NCBI GenBank assembly: GCA_051155755.1
Contig: DAXETY010000060.1
Coordinates: 1 to 14,376 of the forward strand
Source: DAXETY01 sp051155755
GTDB lineage: Bacteria; Desulfobacterota; Desulfobacteria; Desulfobacterales; SG8-13
Direction of reading: 5' to 3'
DNA length: 14,376 nt
The first letter of the stretch is position 1, and each line of letters opens with the position of its first letter. The notes under the pieces were generated by a model. That model was not told the DNA's origin, ran no database searches, and was given only the letters and a program-made list of their open reading frames with translations. Positions 6,887 through 13,835 of this stretch are shown here, in pieces. Both the position numbers and the translations under genes were made by a program.

Positions 6887-7848
6887 AAACGATTTTCGTC
6901 CGCATTGCCAAAATTACGGCCGCCGTAACGGTATTCGCGGTTGTCGCCGCACTGAGCGCCTTTTTCACGATTTCATGGATTATCGGCAGTGAAGACACGG
7001 TGGTCGTTCCCAATCTGCTGGAGCGCGATGTCGTAACGGTGCTGGAGAGCCTGACCGACTTAGGCCTGAACACTAAGGTCCGCGGTTTCGAATACAGCGC
7101 CGATGTGCCCAAGCATCATGTCATTTCTCAGGATCCCGAGCCGGGGGCCGAAATCAAAAAAGACCGGGACGTCAAAATTGTGCTGTCCCGTGGCTCCCAG
7201 AGCGTGCAGATGCCCAATCTGACCAGCCTTTCCTATCGCCAGGCGCAAATCATATTTGCCGAAAACGACCTTTGCCTGGGAGTTCTTTCGCGCAGTCACC
7301 GGGCTAACACCGAACGGGAGGAAATTATCGCCCAGCATCCGCCGGCCGGGGCGCTCATCGAGCGCGGCAGCTGCGTTAACTTGCTGGTCAGCGAGGGGCC
7401 CCGGCCGCTGCGGACCAAGATGCCGGAGCTGATCGGCCACTCCCTGGAAGACGCCCTGGTGCTGATCGAAAAAAGAAACCTGGTTCCCGGCGCCATCCAG
7501 ACCGAACACCGGCCGGACCGTCCAAGCCGCCGCGTGCTTTCCCAGACACCGCCGGCCGGCTATGCCGTAGCGCTGCGCAGCCCGGTGGACATTGTGATCA
7601 ATCGCGAAGGCGATCGCATGGCCGGCTCCGATGAGGACGGTTTTTTCCGGTATCGAGTTGACAACGGTTTTCTGAAACGCCATATACGGGTGGAACTGAA
7701 GCGGGACGGGTTTACCAGCGCGCTCTACGACGACTATGTCAAACCCGGGGAAGAAATCTGGTTGCTGGTTCCCCGGCACAAGGACGCCACCTTGCTGGTC
7801 TACGAAGACGATCAACTGGTGGAAACCCGCGTGTACGGAGACTCCTAA
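6883..7848 (+). CDS. Membrane-anchored protein with three PASTA domains (no kinase domain)
   Basis: The 321-aa protein begins with a single membrane anchor or uncleaved signal (about residues 12-34). Three PASTA repeats follow, at about 39-103, 106-171 and 177-243. Each has the pattern of conserved VPN/MPN/MPE start, helix, SQDPEPG / AQHPPAG / SQTPPAG turn and final beta strand. The last 75 residues form an extra domain I do not recognise. PASTA domains bind muropeptides or beta-lactams in Ser/Thr kinases and penicillin-binding proteins, but here there is neither a kinase nor a transpeptidase. A periplasmic peptidoglycan sensing or binding role is therefore inferred. It overlaps rsmB by ATGA, so it is translated from the same mRNA. 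Annotated homologues are usually just PASTA domain-containing proteins. Confidence 0.9.
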   Translation: MKTIFVRIAKITAAVTVFAVVAALSAFFTISWIIGSEDTVVVPNLLERDVVTVLESLTDLGLNTKVRGFEYSADVPKHHVISQDPEPGAEIKKDRDVKIVLSRGSQSVQMPNLTSLSYRQAQIIFAENDLCLGVLSRSHRANTEREEIIAQHPPAGALIERGSCVNLLVSEGPRPLRTKMPELIGHSLEDALVLIEKRNLVPGAIQTEHRPDRPSRRVLSQTPPAGYAVALRSPVDIVINREGDRMAGSDEDGFFRYRVDNGFLKRHIRVELKRDGFTSALYDDYVKPGEEIWLLVPRHKDATLLVYEDDQLVETRVYGDS

Positions 7849-7919
7849 ACTGCCTCTCTTAATGGGAAGTTCCGGAGACCGCTTCAGAAATCAAAAAACG
7901 GGATCGAAACGGACGACGC

Positions 7920-8582
7920 ATGAAATTAATAGCCCCTTCCATACTTTCCGCGGATTTCACACGCCTGGGCGATGAAGTGCAGGCCGTTGCCCAGGCCGGC
8001 GCCGACTGGATTCATGCCGATGTCATGGACGGACATTTCGTGCCCAACATCACCTTCGGCCCCATGGTGGTCGAGGCCGTGCGCCGGGTGACCGATCTGC
8101 CCATCGACGTGCACTTGATGATCGAAAATCCGGATCGCTATATTGCCGAATTCGCCTCGGCCGGTGCCGACTGGATTTCGGTGCAGGTGGAAACCTGCCC
8201 GCATCTGAATCGGACGGTGCAGTTCATCCGCGACCGGGGCGCCAAAGCCGGCGTGGTCCTGAATCCCGCCACTTCCCTGGATACGGTGGAATGGATCCTC
8301 GATGCGGTGGACTATGTTCTGATCATGAGCGTGAATCCCGGCTTCGGCGGCCAGTCGTTTATTGCCAACAGCCTGGATAAGATCCGGCGGTTGCGGAAAA
8401 CGATCGACCAACGCGGTCTGCAGGTGCTCATCGAAGTCGATGGCGGCGTCAATTCCGACACCATCTACGAAGTTGCCCGGGCCGGCGCCGACGTATTCGT
8501 TGCCGGATCGGCCATATTCGGCAGCAATGACTACCGTGCCACCATCGCCGAGTTGAAGCAGATGATGGCCGAATTGGATTGA
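7920..8582 (+). CDS. rpe: Ribulose-phosphate 3-epimerase
   Basis: It interconverts D-ribulose 5-phosphate and D-xylulose 5-phosphate in the pentose phosphate pathway. The 220-aa TIM barrel is of normal length. The conserved segments are SILSADF (7-13), IHADVMDGHFVPN (31-43; metal ligands H32 and D34, D34 also catalytic), DVHLMIENP (63-71; ligand H65), MSVNPGFGGQ (136-145), EVDGGV (172-177; ligand and catalytic D174) and AGSAIFGS (195-202). All active-site residues are present. It is the last gene of the rightward run, 71 bp after the PASTA gene, with a short GGA-type ribosome-binding site. The hairpin-rich gap that follows probably ends transcription. Confidence 0.97.
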   Translation: MKLIAPSILSADFTRLGDEVQAVAQAGADWIHADVMDGHFVPNITFGPMVVEAVRRVTDLPIDVHLMIENPDRYIAEFASAGADWISVQVETCPHLNRTVQFIRDRGAKAGVVLNPATSLDTVEWILDAVDYVLIMSVNPGFGGQSFIANSLDKIRRLRKTIDQRGLQVLIEVDGGVNSDTIYEVARAGADVFVAGSAIFGSNDYRATIAELKQMMAELD

Positions 8583-8594
8583 TTCTTGCCAAAA

Positions 8595-8685
8595 CCGGGT
8601 GCTACTGCAAGTTCAACATCGAAGCACAAAAGTGCTTCTGCCTTTTCTTGCCGGCGGCATTTGCCGCTGGCAAGATCGAACCCGG
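8595..8685 (+). other. Predicted branched RNA structure after rpe (two hairpins closed by an outer stem)
   Basis: CCGGGT (8595-8600) can pair with ACCCGG (8680-8685), enclosing two hairpins. The first is GAAGCAC-AAAA-GTGCTTC (8621-8638, 7 bp). The second is a 13-bp stem at 8646-8675 with an ATTT loop. One pair in the second stem is G-U in the rightward RNA (8653/8668) but would be A-C in the leftward RNA, which favours a structure in the rpe transcript. There is no long T run, only TTTTCTT between the hairpins, so as a terminator it is imperfect. It may be a processed or stabilised 3' end, or a small RNA. The pairings are seen; the function is unknown. Confidence 0.5.
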
Positions 8686-8701
8686 AAACGGCTGTGATCC
8701 C

Positions 8702-8744
8702 GGCTTTTCGATGAAAAGCCTTTCCGCCCGCCAGGCGGGCGGAA
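8702..8744. repeat. Two abutting strong palindromes in the rpe/glycosyltransferase gap
   Basis: GGCTTTTC-GAT-GAAAAGCC (8702-8720, 8-bp stem) is followed within two bases by a 10-bp G+C-rich stem with a 3-nt loop (8722-8744, TTCCGCCCGC / GCGGGCGGAA). Both are nearly perfect and strand-symmetrical, like dispersed intergenic palindromes (REP- or terminator-like). No other copy is present in this window, so whether it is a genomic repeat family is open. Confidence 0.5.
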
Positions 8745-8770
8745 GTCGAAACGGCCTATGGCAGAAAATT

Positions 8771-8796
8771 CAAGCCACCCGATTCGCGGGTGGTTG
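8771..8796 (-). terminator. Candidate terminator for the leftward glycosyltransferase operon
   Basis: The stem CCACCCG/CGGGTGG (8775-8781/8787-8793) is extended by CAA/TTG across a single bulged base. On the minus strand it is followed by AATTTTCTGC. It lies about 70 nt beyond the stop of the leftward gene. The T tract is short, so this is a weak-to-moderate intrinsic terminator. Together with the other hairpins it accounts for most of the 284-bp gap; I see no coding region there. Confidence 0.4.
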
Positions 8797-8866
8797 TTGA
8801 CTCGGTCCGCGATTGCTTCGGGCGCGATCGCACCGGCGAAACGAAAAATCTGCCGCTTCCGATTAT

Positions 8867-10870
8867 CTATAGACCCTGATTCGAATCATCGCCGCTTTGG
8901 TAATACCGCTCGTAATAACTCCGGTTGCGCCCTCCCCCGCCGCGCCAGCGTCTTTCGATCAGGTAGCCGAAAAACAACCGCAGCACGGTGCCCACCCTGG
9001 CGGCGAAGCTGCGATCTTCCCAGCGCCGGGGCGAAACCCGCACACCATCGGGCATACACAGAATTGCGCCGCGCTCTTTCAGGGCCATGGACAACTCCAC
9101 GTCTTCCATCAACATCATGTCCGGAAATCCCCCCATGGCTTCCAGTACATCCCGGCGCACGAACTGGGCCTGATCTCCGAAACCGATGCCGGTCAGGCGC
9201 AGCCGCAGGTTATTGAGCCAGGCGATCAGCCGCGGTCGCCGGCGTCTACTGTCGAAGCGCATCCCAAAAGCCCCGCCCACCACGTGCGGTGCCCGGCGCA
9301 ACGACTCCAGCAACGCCGGCAACGTCCCGGGCAGCAGTCGGCAATCGGCATGCAAGATCATCAGCAGATCGGACCGGGACCGGGCGATGCCGGCCCGGAT
9401 CTGCCGGCCCCGGCCGGGTGCACATCGCACCACCTTCGCCCCCATGGCCTCGGCCAGCTGCCGGGTGCCGTCGGAGGAGCCCCCGTCGGCCACGACCATC
9501 GAATCCAGGCCGTTTTGCCCCGCAATCGAGCGCAGGCAGCCCTCGATGGCCATGCGTTCGTTCAGCGTCGGCACAATTACGGCCACCGAGCGCGGCGCGG
9601 CATAGACGACCGGGTGCTGCACACGCAGGTCGCGTTTCAGTCCCCACAGCAGCAGCAATGCAAACGGTAGGTACTCGAACCACTTCAACCAGGCAATTTC
9701 CTGAAAGGCCCCGGTCTCCAGTTCCAGCGCCAGTACCGGAAACGTAAAGGCCATCGCAGCCTGCAGATATATCCAGGGCAGCGCCGGATAGAAGACCAGA
9801 AACGGCGCCGGCAGCAGCAAATACCATGGATGCAGGGTCGGCAGGCACAGCAGCATCCATCCCAGGGCCCAGAACACGCTTTGCAGTCGATCCTGGACAA
9901 ACAGAAAAATCCAGAGCCAGCCGACGGTAAGCAAAGCGGCCGCGGCCGGCAGCACCGCATCCGCACCCAGCAACGTTCGCAGCACGGCCGCAATCGAATC
10001 GTTGTAGTGCATGGAACCGCCGAAAACGCCTAAAGAGTGAAAGAGATCCCAACCGGCATCTCGGAACGGCACAAACAACACCGCCGGCAGCAGGCATGCC
10101 AGAGATCGCTTCCAGTTATCGGAACGAATCAGAAACGGCCATGCCGCCAGTGCCACGTATTTGATCATGGCCGCCGTGCCCAGCATGAAAAATCCGCGGC
10201 CATCCTTTCCGCACTCGATCCAGTAAACGGCCAGCAGCAAAAAAAAGGCCTGAACCCCGTCCAGGTGCCCCTCGCCGGCGATATAGACCAGCACCAGCGG
10301 ATTGGCGGCATAGAACAGCAACCAGGCCACCGGCACCCGTCGCCGTCGTCTGAGTCTTTCCAGCAGTAAAATCAAGGCCAAATCGAATCCGACCAAAGCG
10401 AGCTTGAATCCGATCGGAGCCAGGGTGACCGACGCCAGAATCCGAAACAGCAGGAGCGCAGCCGGTGGGTAGATGGCGGGCAGCTCCGGGTGATTCACCC
10501 CGCTGCGGATGGTCTTCAGCCCGCCGGAAGGGTCGATGCGGCCATCGAGCGCCGCCGGAGCATGCAGATAGGGATTGAAGCCGAGATTTTGGACGTGGCC
10601 TTCCCAGATATAACGGTAGATGTCGTTTCCGGGGGGATGCGGCAACAGTGCGATCCGGCCGGCGACCGCCAGCACCAGAATGATCGCCAACGCGGATTTT
10701 GAGGGAAGCTGACCGGGAAACACGCGGGTCATCACCACCATCAGCAAAAACCCGGCTGCATATGCCAGGGCGGTGACAGCGGGGTATCGGCCCAGGGGAC
10801 CGCAAATGGTGATCGCGGCCATTGCGGCCAGCCATCCCAGGGCACTGATGACAAAGGCCGGCCGGATCAT
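8867..10870 (-). CDS. Fusion glycosyltransferase: GT-C-type membrane mannosyltransferase-like domain plus TIGR04283-type GT2 domain
   Basis: The 667-aa product has two enzymes in one chain. Residues 1-415 form a polytopic membrane domain with the GT-C-like loop PPGNDIYRYIWEG (79-91), GFNPY (97-101), AIYPPA (132-137) and HPWYLLLPAPF (347-357), resembling polyprenol-phosphate-mannose-dependent mannosyltransferases. Residues about 428-640 form a cytosolic GT-A domain with VIVPTLNE (431-438), ADGGSSDGT (461-469), GRGRQIRAG (486-494), LHADC (506-510), GDQAQFVRR (565-573) and GGFPDMMLMEDVELS (580-594). These match TIGR04283, a family annotated as rSAM/selenodomain-associated or arsenosugar-biosynthesis glycosyltransferase. 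No arsenic gene is nearby, so that label may not apply. The frame is uninterrupted across the junction, so the fusion is real. It starts 22 bp after the upstream GT2 gene and is probably co-transcribed. Donor and acceptor are unknown. Confidence 0.87.
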   Translation of the reverse strand: MIRPAFVISALGWLAAMAAITICGPLGRYPAVTALAYAAGFLLMVVMTRVFPGQLPSKSALAIILVLAVAGRIALLPHPPGNDIYRYIWEGHVQNLGFNPYLHAPAALDGRIDPSGGLKTIRSGVNHPELPAIYPPAALLLFRILASVTLAPIGFKLALVGFDLALILLLERLRRRRRVPVAWLLFYAANPLVLVYIAGEGHLDGVQAFFLLLAVYWIECGKDGRGFFMLGTAAMIKYVALAAWPFLIRSDNWKRSLACLLPAVLFVPFRDAGWDLFHSLGVFGGSMHYNDSIAAVLRTLLGADAVLPAAAALLTVGWLWIFLFVQDRLQSVFWALGWMLLCLPTLHPWYLLLPAPFLVFYPALPWIYLQAAMAFTFPVLALELETGAFQEIAWLKWFEYLPFALLLLWGLKRDLRVQHPVVYAAPRSVAVIVPTLNERMAIEGCLRSIAGQNGLDSMVVADGGSSDGTRQLAEAMGAKVVRCAPGRGRQIRAGIARSRSDLLMILHADCRLLPGTLPALLESLRRAPHVVGGAFGMRFDSRRRRPRLIAWLNNLRLRLTGIGFGDQAQFVRRDVLEAMGGFPDMMLMEDVELSMALKERGAILCMPDGVRVSPRRWEDRSFAARVGTVLRLFFGYLIERRWRGGGGRNRSYYERYYQSGDDSNQGL

Positions 10871-10892
10871 GACGGATCACGGTCGCAATCGG

Positions 10893-12386
10893 TTAACCTG
10901 CCGGTTTCGGTCGGCTGTGTTTCCACGAGAGGGTTCCAATCAACAGAAATCCGCAGGCGTACAGCAGCAGGAAATGCCCCACGATGTACAAGTCCGAACC
11001 GAAATAAACGGCGGTGCCGAGCAGACACCAGAAACCCACCATGATTTCGATCCAGTAAAAACCGTTCTTGCCGGGCAGATAGAATTTTCGCTGGGCGAAT
11101 CCCTGCTTGGGGGTCCGCACGAAGCCGCTGCGGCGCCCGATCAGAGCTTCTACAACCGCCCGGGTGTTGTTGACGGCCAGCCCGCAGCCGAAGCAGATCA
11201 TCACCGGCATCAACAGCAGGGTCTTGAAGACGGGCTGTTTCAGGGCGTGTTCGGCCACCACGTACAGCCGGGAAGGCCCGCTGCAGCTCATGACCAGAAT
11301 CAGGCCGAAAACGGCGAAAAGCAGCGGAGAGACATGAACGCGACCGGCCAGCAGCACGGGCAATGCCATCAGCGCCAGAAACAGCATCAGCGGGTGAATG
11401 ATGTAATGGGTCAGGTGCATGAAAGCCTGAAACTTGACGAAGGGCCGAAAATTCGACTTCAGAATCGAAGGCAGCAACTTGCGGGCCGTTTGAATCGAAC
11501 CTTTGGCCCAGCGAAACTGCTGGCCCTTGAACGCATTGATGTCCCGGGGGATTTCGGCCGGCGCCACCAGGTCGATCAAATACCGGCTGCGCCATCCGGC
11601 CAATTGAATGCGATAGGAAAGGTCCATATCTTCAGTAAGGGTGTCGTCGTGCCAGTTACCGGCATCCACAATGGCCTGTTTGCAAAAAACGCCGGCCGTG
11701 CCGTTGAAATTCATCAGCAGGTCGTTGGTGTTGCGGGCCGACTGCTCCACCATGAAGTGGCCGTTGATGCCGATGGATTGCAATCGGGTCACCAGCGAAT
11801 CGGCCGGGTTCAGATGGCCCCAGCGGGCCTGTACGAAGCCCAGTTCCGGCTGCAGGACAAAAAAAGGCATGGATCGCAGCAGAAAATCTGCCGGCGGCAC
11901 GAAATCGGCGTCGAAGATGGCGGTATATCCACCGGACGCCCGCTGCAGCCCGTAGCGCAGGGCACCGGCCTTGAAACCCTCCCGGCTCCTGCGGGTGACG
12001 TGTTCGATGTCGATGCCGGCCCGCTTCCATTCGGCCACCTTGGATGCCACCAGTTCCCGGGTTTCGTCGGTGGAGTCGTCCAACACCTGGATCTGGTGGC
12101 GCCCCCGAGGATATCGCATGGCCGCTGCGGCGTCGATCAGCCGTTCGGCGACATTGTATTCGTTGTAAATCGGCAGTTGTGTGGTTACCGGCGGCAACCG
12201 GTCCGCGACCGCATCCAGGTCGGCGACCTCCGGAGGGCCGTTGTAGAACCCCTGCAGTAAATCGCGGTCTTCCGCAATTCGCTGACGATGCCTGCGTTTG
12301 AACAAATACACCATGAGGTGGCAGTTGATGCCGTACAGCGTCAACACCACGGCCACGGTGAAATACAATATCAGCAAAATAGGCAT
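10893..12386 (-). CDS. Cellulose-synthase-like processive glycosyltransferase, family GT2
   Basis: This inner-membrane enzyme should polymerise or add sugars from a nucleotide-sugar donor. An N-terminal span (about 5-27 from the ATG) precedes a cytosolic GT-A domain with TTQLPIYNE, DDSTDET (103-109), KAGAL, FDADF (D159-x-D161), TEDMDLSYR (251-259) and the processivity motif QxxRW (QQFRWAKG, from 289). Four to five C-terminal spans follow. All D, DxD, TED and QxxRW residues are present, so it looks active. The closest named relatives are CslA-like glucan/mannan synthases. I chose ATG 12386 because GGGTGA lies 8 nt upstream; the frame is open to a TTG at 12419, which has no good ribosome-binding site. 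It is first in a leftward operon with the fusion enzyme. Confidence 0.9.
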   Translation of the reverse strand: MPILLILYFTVAVVLTLYGINCHLMVYLFKRRHRQRIAEDRDLLQGFYNGPPEVADLDAVADRLPPVTTQLPIYNEYNVAERLIDAAAAMRYPRGRHQIQVLDDSTDETRELVASKVAEWKRAGIDIEHVTRRSREGFKAGALRYGLQRASGGYTAIFDADFVPPADFLLRSMPFFVLQPELGFVQARWGHLNPADSLVTRLQSIGINGHFMVEQSARNTNDLLMNFNGTAGVFCKQAIVDAGNWHDDTLTEDMDLSYRIQLAGWRSRYLIDLVAPAEIPRDINAFKGQQFRWAKGSIQTARKLLPSILKSNFRPFVKFQAFMHLTHYIIHPLMLFLALMALPVLLAGRVHVSPLLFAVFGLILVMSCSGPSRLYVVAEHALKQPVFKTLLLMPVMICFGCGLAVNNTRAVVEALIGRRSGFVRTPKQGFAQRKFYLPGKNGFYWIEIMVGFWCLLGTAVYFGSDLYIVGHFLLLYACGFLLIGTLSWKHSRPKPAG

Positions 12387-12442
12387 GGCGAATTCACCCG
12401 CGGTTTCGGCAATCAGCAAGAATACAGGGCAAGGTTCCTCAG

Positions 12443-12480
12443 CACCCCATCGGCTGACTGCAGGCTGGCCGTTCGGGGCG
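12443..12480 (-). promoter_or_regulatory. Possible stem-loop in the leader of the glycosyltransferase operon
   Basis: In the leftward RNA, CGCCCC (12480-12475) can pair with GGGGUG (12448-12443) and, inside it, CGGC (12471-12468) with GCCG (12454-12451). The loop contains a CTGCAG palindrome. It sits within the roughly 145-nt untranslated leader between the promoter and the ATG. I looked for a known riboswitch consensus (cyclic-di-GMP, FMN, SAM) and did not find one. Low confidence. Confidence 0.25.
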
Positions 12481-12537
12481 AGTGGAGGTGAAATGGCATT
12501 CGTTGTGAATTAAACCGCAAAACGAATTAATTTGTCG

Positions 12538-12566
12538 AAATTAGGGTAATTCCTTACAAGTGTCAA
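12538..12566 (-). promoter_or_regulatory. Sigma-70-type promoter of the glycosyltransferase operon
   Basis: On the minus strand a perfect -35 TTGACA (12561-12566) is followed after exactly 17 bp by TAATTT (12538-12543). Transcription would start near 12531, leaving a leader of about 145 nt before the ATG at 12386. The surrounding DNA is A+T-rich compared with the flanking genes, as expected of a promoter region. Confidence 0.65.
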
Positions 12567-12605
12567 GGCGGGACAGCCGCGAAGCATCATGCGGCGATCA
12601 AGCTT

Positions 12606-12634
12606 TGCTTTTTGTCCTGAATTTCAGTAGAATT
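12606..12634 (+). promoter_or_regulatory. Sigma-70-type promoter of galE
   Basis: TTGCTT (12606-12611), a 17-bp spacer and TAGAAT (12629-12634) match the -35 and -10 elements. Initiation would be near 12641, about 64 nt before the galE start. It is back to back with the leftward operon promoter, the two -35 elements being about 40 bp apart, so both units could be controlled together. Confidence 0.6.
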
Positions 12635-12704
12635 TGTCTTTAATCTTTCGCAACAATCTTGTTACTGTCTATCACGCCAATTTCCAAACACAAGTGGGTG
12701 ATGC

Positions 12705-13673
12705 ATGAACATACTGGTCACCGGCGGCGCCGGCTACATCGGTTCGCACTGCTGCAAGGAACTGCACCTGCGCGAATACACCCCGATCACATTGGACAAC
12801 CTGGTGTACGGCCACCGCGAAAACGTCCGCTGGGGCCCCTTCGTGGAAGGCGACATCGGCGATCGCAGACTTCTCGACAAGACCCTGGAAGAATACACCA
12901 TCGATGCGGTGATGCATTTTGCCGCATTCGCCTATGTCGGCGAGTCGGTTGCCGATCCGCGCAAGTACTACCGCAACAACGTGCAAGCCACCATCACCCT
13001 GCTCGATGCGATCTGCGACCATCAAATCGAGGCTTTTATCTTTTCCTCCTCTTGTGCGACCTACGGCCTGCCGGAACGCATACCCATCGACGAAACCCAC
13101 CCCAGAGCCCCCATCAGTCCATACGGCAAAACCAAGTACATGGTGGAAGAGATCCTGAGCGACTATGCCGCCGCCTACCCGCTGCGCTTCATGAGTCTGC
13201 GCTACTTCAATGCTGCCGGCGCGGACCCGCAGGGCGAAATCGGTGAAAAACACGATCCCGAAACCCACCTGATTCCCCTGGTGCTGGATGTGGCCATGGG
13301 AAAATCTCCGCAGATCATGGTATTCGGCAGCGACTACGACACCCCCGACGGCTCCTGCATCCGGGACTACATCCACGTCTCCGATCTGGCCAGGGCCCAC
13401 GTGCTGGCTCTTCAGAAGCTGCTCGACGGCGCGCCGGGCGACTTCGTCAACCTGGGCATCGGACGGGGTTATTCCGTCTTCGAGGTCATCGAGACCGCCG
13501 CCCGGGTCACCGGCCGGGAGCTGCCGCACCGGGTGGTCGACCGTCGGCCGGGCGATCCGGCAACCCTGGTGGCATCCAACGATAAAGCCCGCAAGCTGCT
13601 GGGATGGCAGCCGGAGCACGTGGAATTGGCGGATATCATCCGCACGGCCTGGCACTGGCATCAGCGACGCTGA
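12705..13673 (+). CDS. galE: UDP-glucose 4-epimerase
   Basis: It interconverts UDP-glucose and UDP-galactose (some members also the N-acetyl sugars), supplying donors for surface polysaccharides. The 322-aa extended SDR protein has the NAD-binding motif TGGAGYIGSH (6-15), acidic D31 (TLDNLVYG), HFAAFAYVGES (71-81), the catalytic Ser in FSSSCATYG (113-121) and Y140-x-x-x-K144 (SPYGKTK). The substrate-binding YFNAAGADP and RDYIHVSDLA are also present. A short GGGTGA precedes the ATG with tight spacing. It is divergent from the glycosyltransferase operon and has its own promoter; no Leloir pathway genes (galK, galT) are nearby. A biosynthetic rather than galactose-catabolic role is therefore inferred. 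Confidence 0.95.
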   Translation: MNILVTGGAGYIGSHCCKELHLREYTPITLDNLVYGHRENVRWGPFVEGDIGDRRLLDKTLEEYTIDAVMHFAAFAYVGESVADPRKYYRNNVQATITLLDAICDHQIEAFIFSSSCATYGLPERIPIDETHPRAPISPYGKTKYMVEEILSDYAAAYPLRFMSLRYFNAAGADPQGEIGEKHDPETHLIPLVLDVAMGKSPQIMVFGSDYDTPDGSCIRDYIHVSDLARAHVLALQKLLDGAPGDFVNLGIGRGYSVFEVIETAARVTGRELPHRVVDRRPGDPATLVASNDKARKLLGWQPEHVELADIIRTAWHWHQRR

Positions 13674-13761
13674 ACCATGGCGGCTGAATCATAATTGCAG
13701 CTGACAAGAATCCAACCTCCGAATTACCATATCGCCTCCCATTAAATTCCAGGATTAAATG

Positions 13762-13790
13762 TTGTATTTTGTAATACTTTAATATACAAT
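13762..13790 (+). promoter_or_regulatory. Promoter upstream of the winged-helix regulator gene
   Basis: TTGTAT (13762-13767), a 17-bp spacer and TACAAT (13785-13790, 5 of 6 consensus) form a good sigma-70 promoter in a strikingly A+T-rich stretch. Initiation would be near 13797, just ahead of the ATG at 13814. TTGTAT and ATACAA at the two ends are inverted copies of each other, so the element could also be an operator. A second overlapping candidate is TTGACA (13790-13795), 17 bp, TATGAG (13813-13818). That one would start transcription inside the annotated gene and require a downstream start codon. Confidence 0.55.
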
Positions 13791-13812
13791 TGACACGGCT
13801 TCTTGTCCGTGA

Positions 13813-13835
13813 TATGAGTAGCATATCTACTCATA
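13813..13835. promoter_or_regulatory. Perfect palindrome across the regulator start codon
   Basis: TATGAGTAG (13813-13821) and CTACTCATA (13827-13835) form a 9-bp perfect inverted repeat with a 5-bp CATAT spacer. The ATG at 13814 lies inside its left arm. It could be an operator for the encoded winged-helix protein (autoregulation), or an mRNA hairpin that hides the start codon. Perfect 9-bp arms in a short intergenic-to-start segment are unlikely to be accidental. Confidence 0.55.

Noticed and set aside
10773..12260. 495-codon open frame on the plus strand opposite the cellulose-synthase-like gene
   Set aside because: The antisense strand is a full GT2 enzyme with all motifs intact; this frame has the Gln/His/Arg-rich composition of a shadow and no ribosome-binding site or family match.
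12421..12500. AGGGCA-containing leader segment considered as a cyclic-di-GMP riboswitch
   Set aside because: It lies on the wrong strand for the downstream gene and lacks the paired GNRA-tetraloop/receptor stems and conserved core of the GEMM class.
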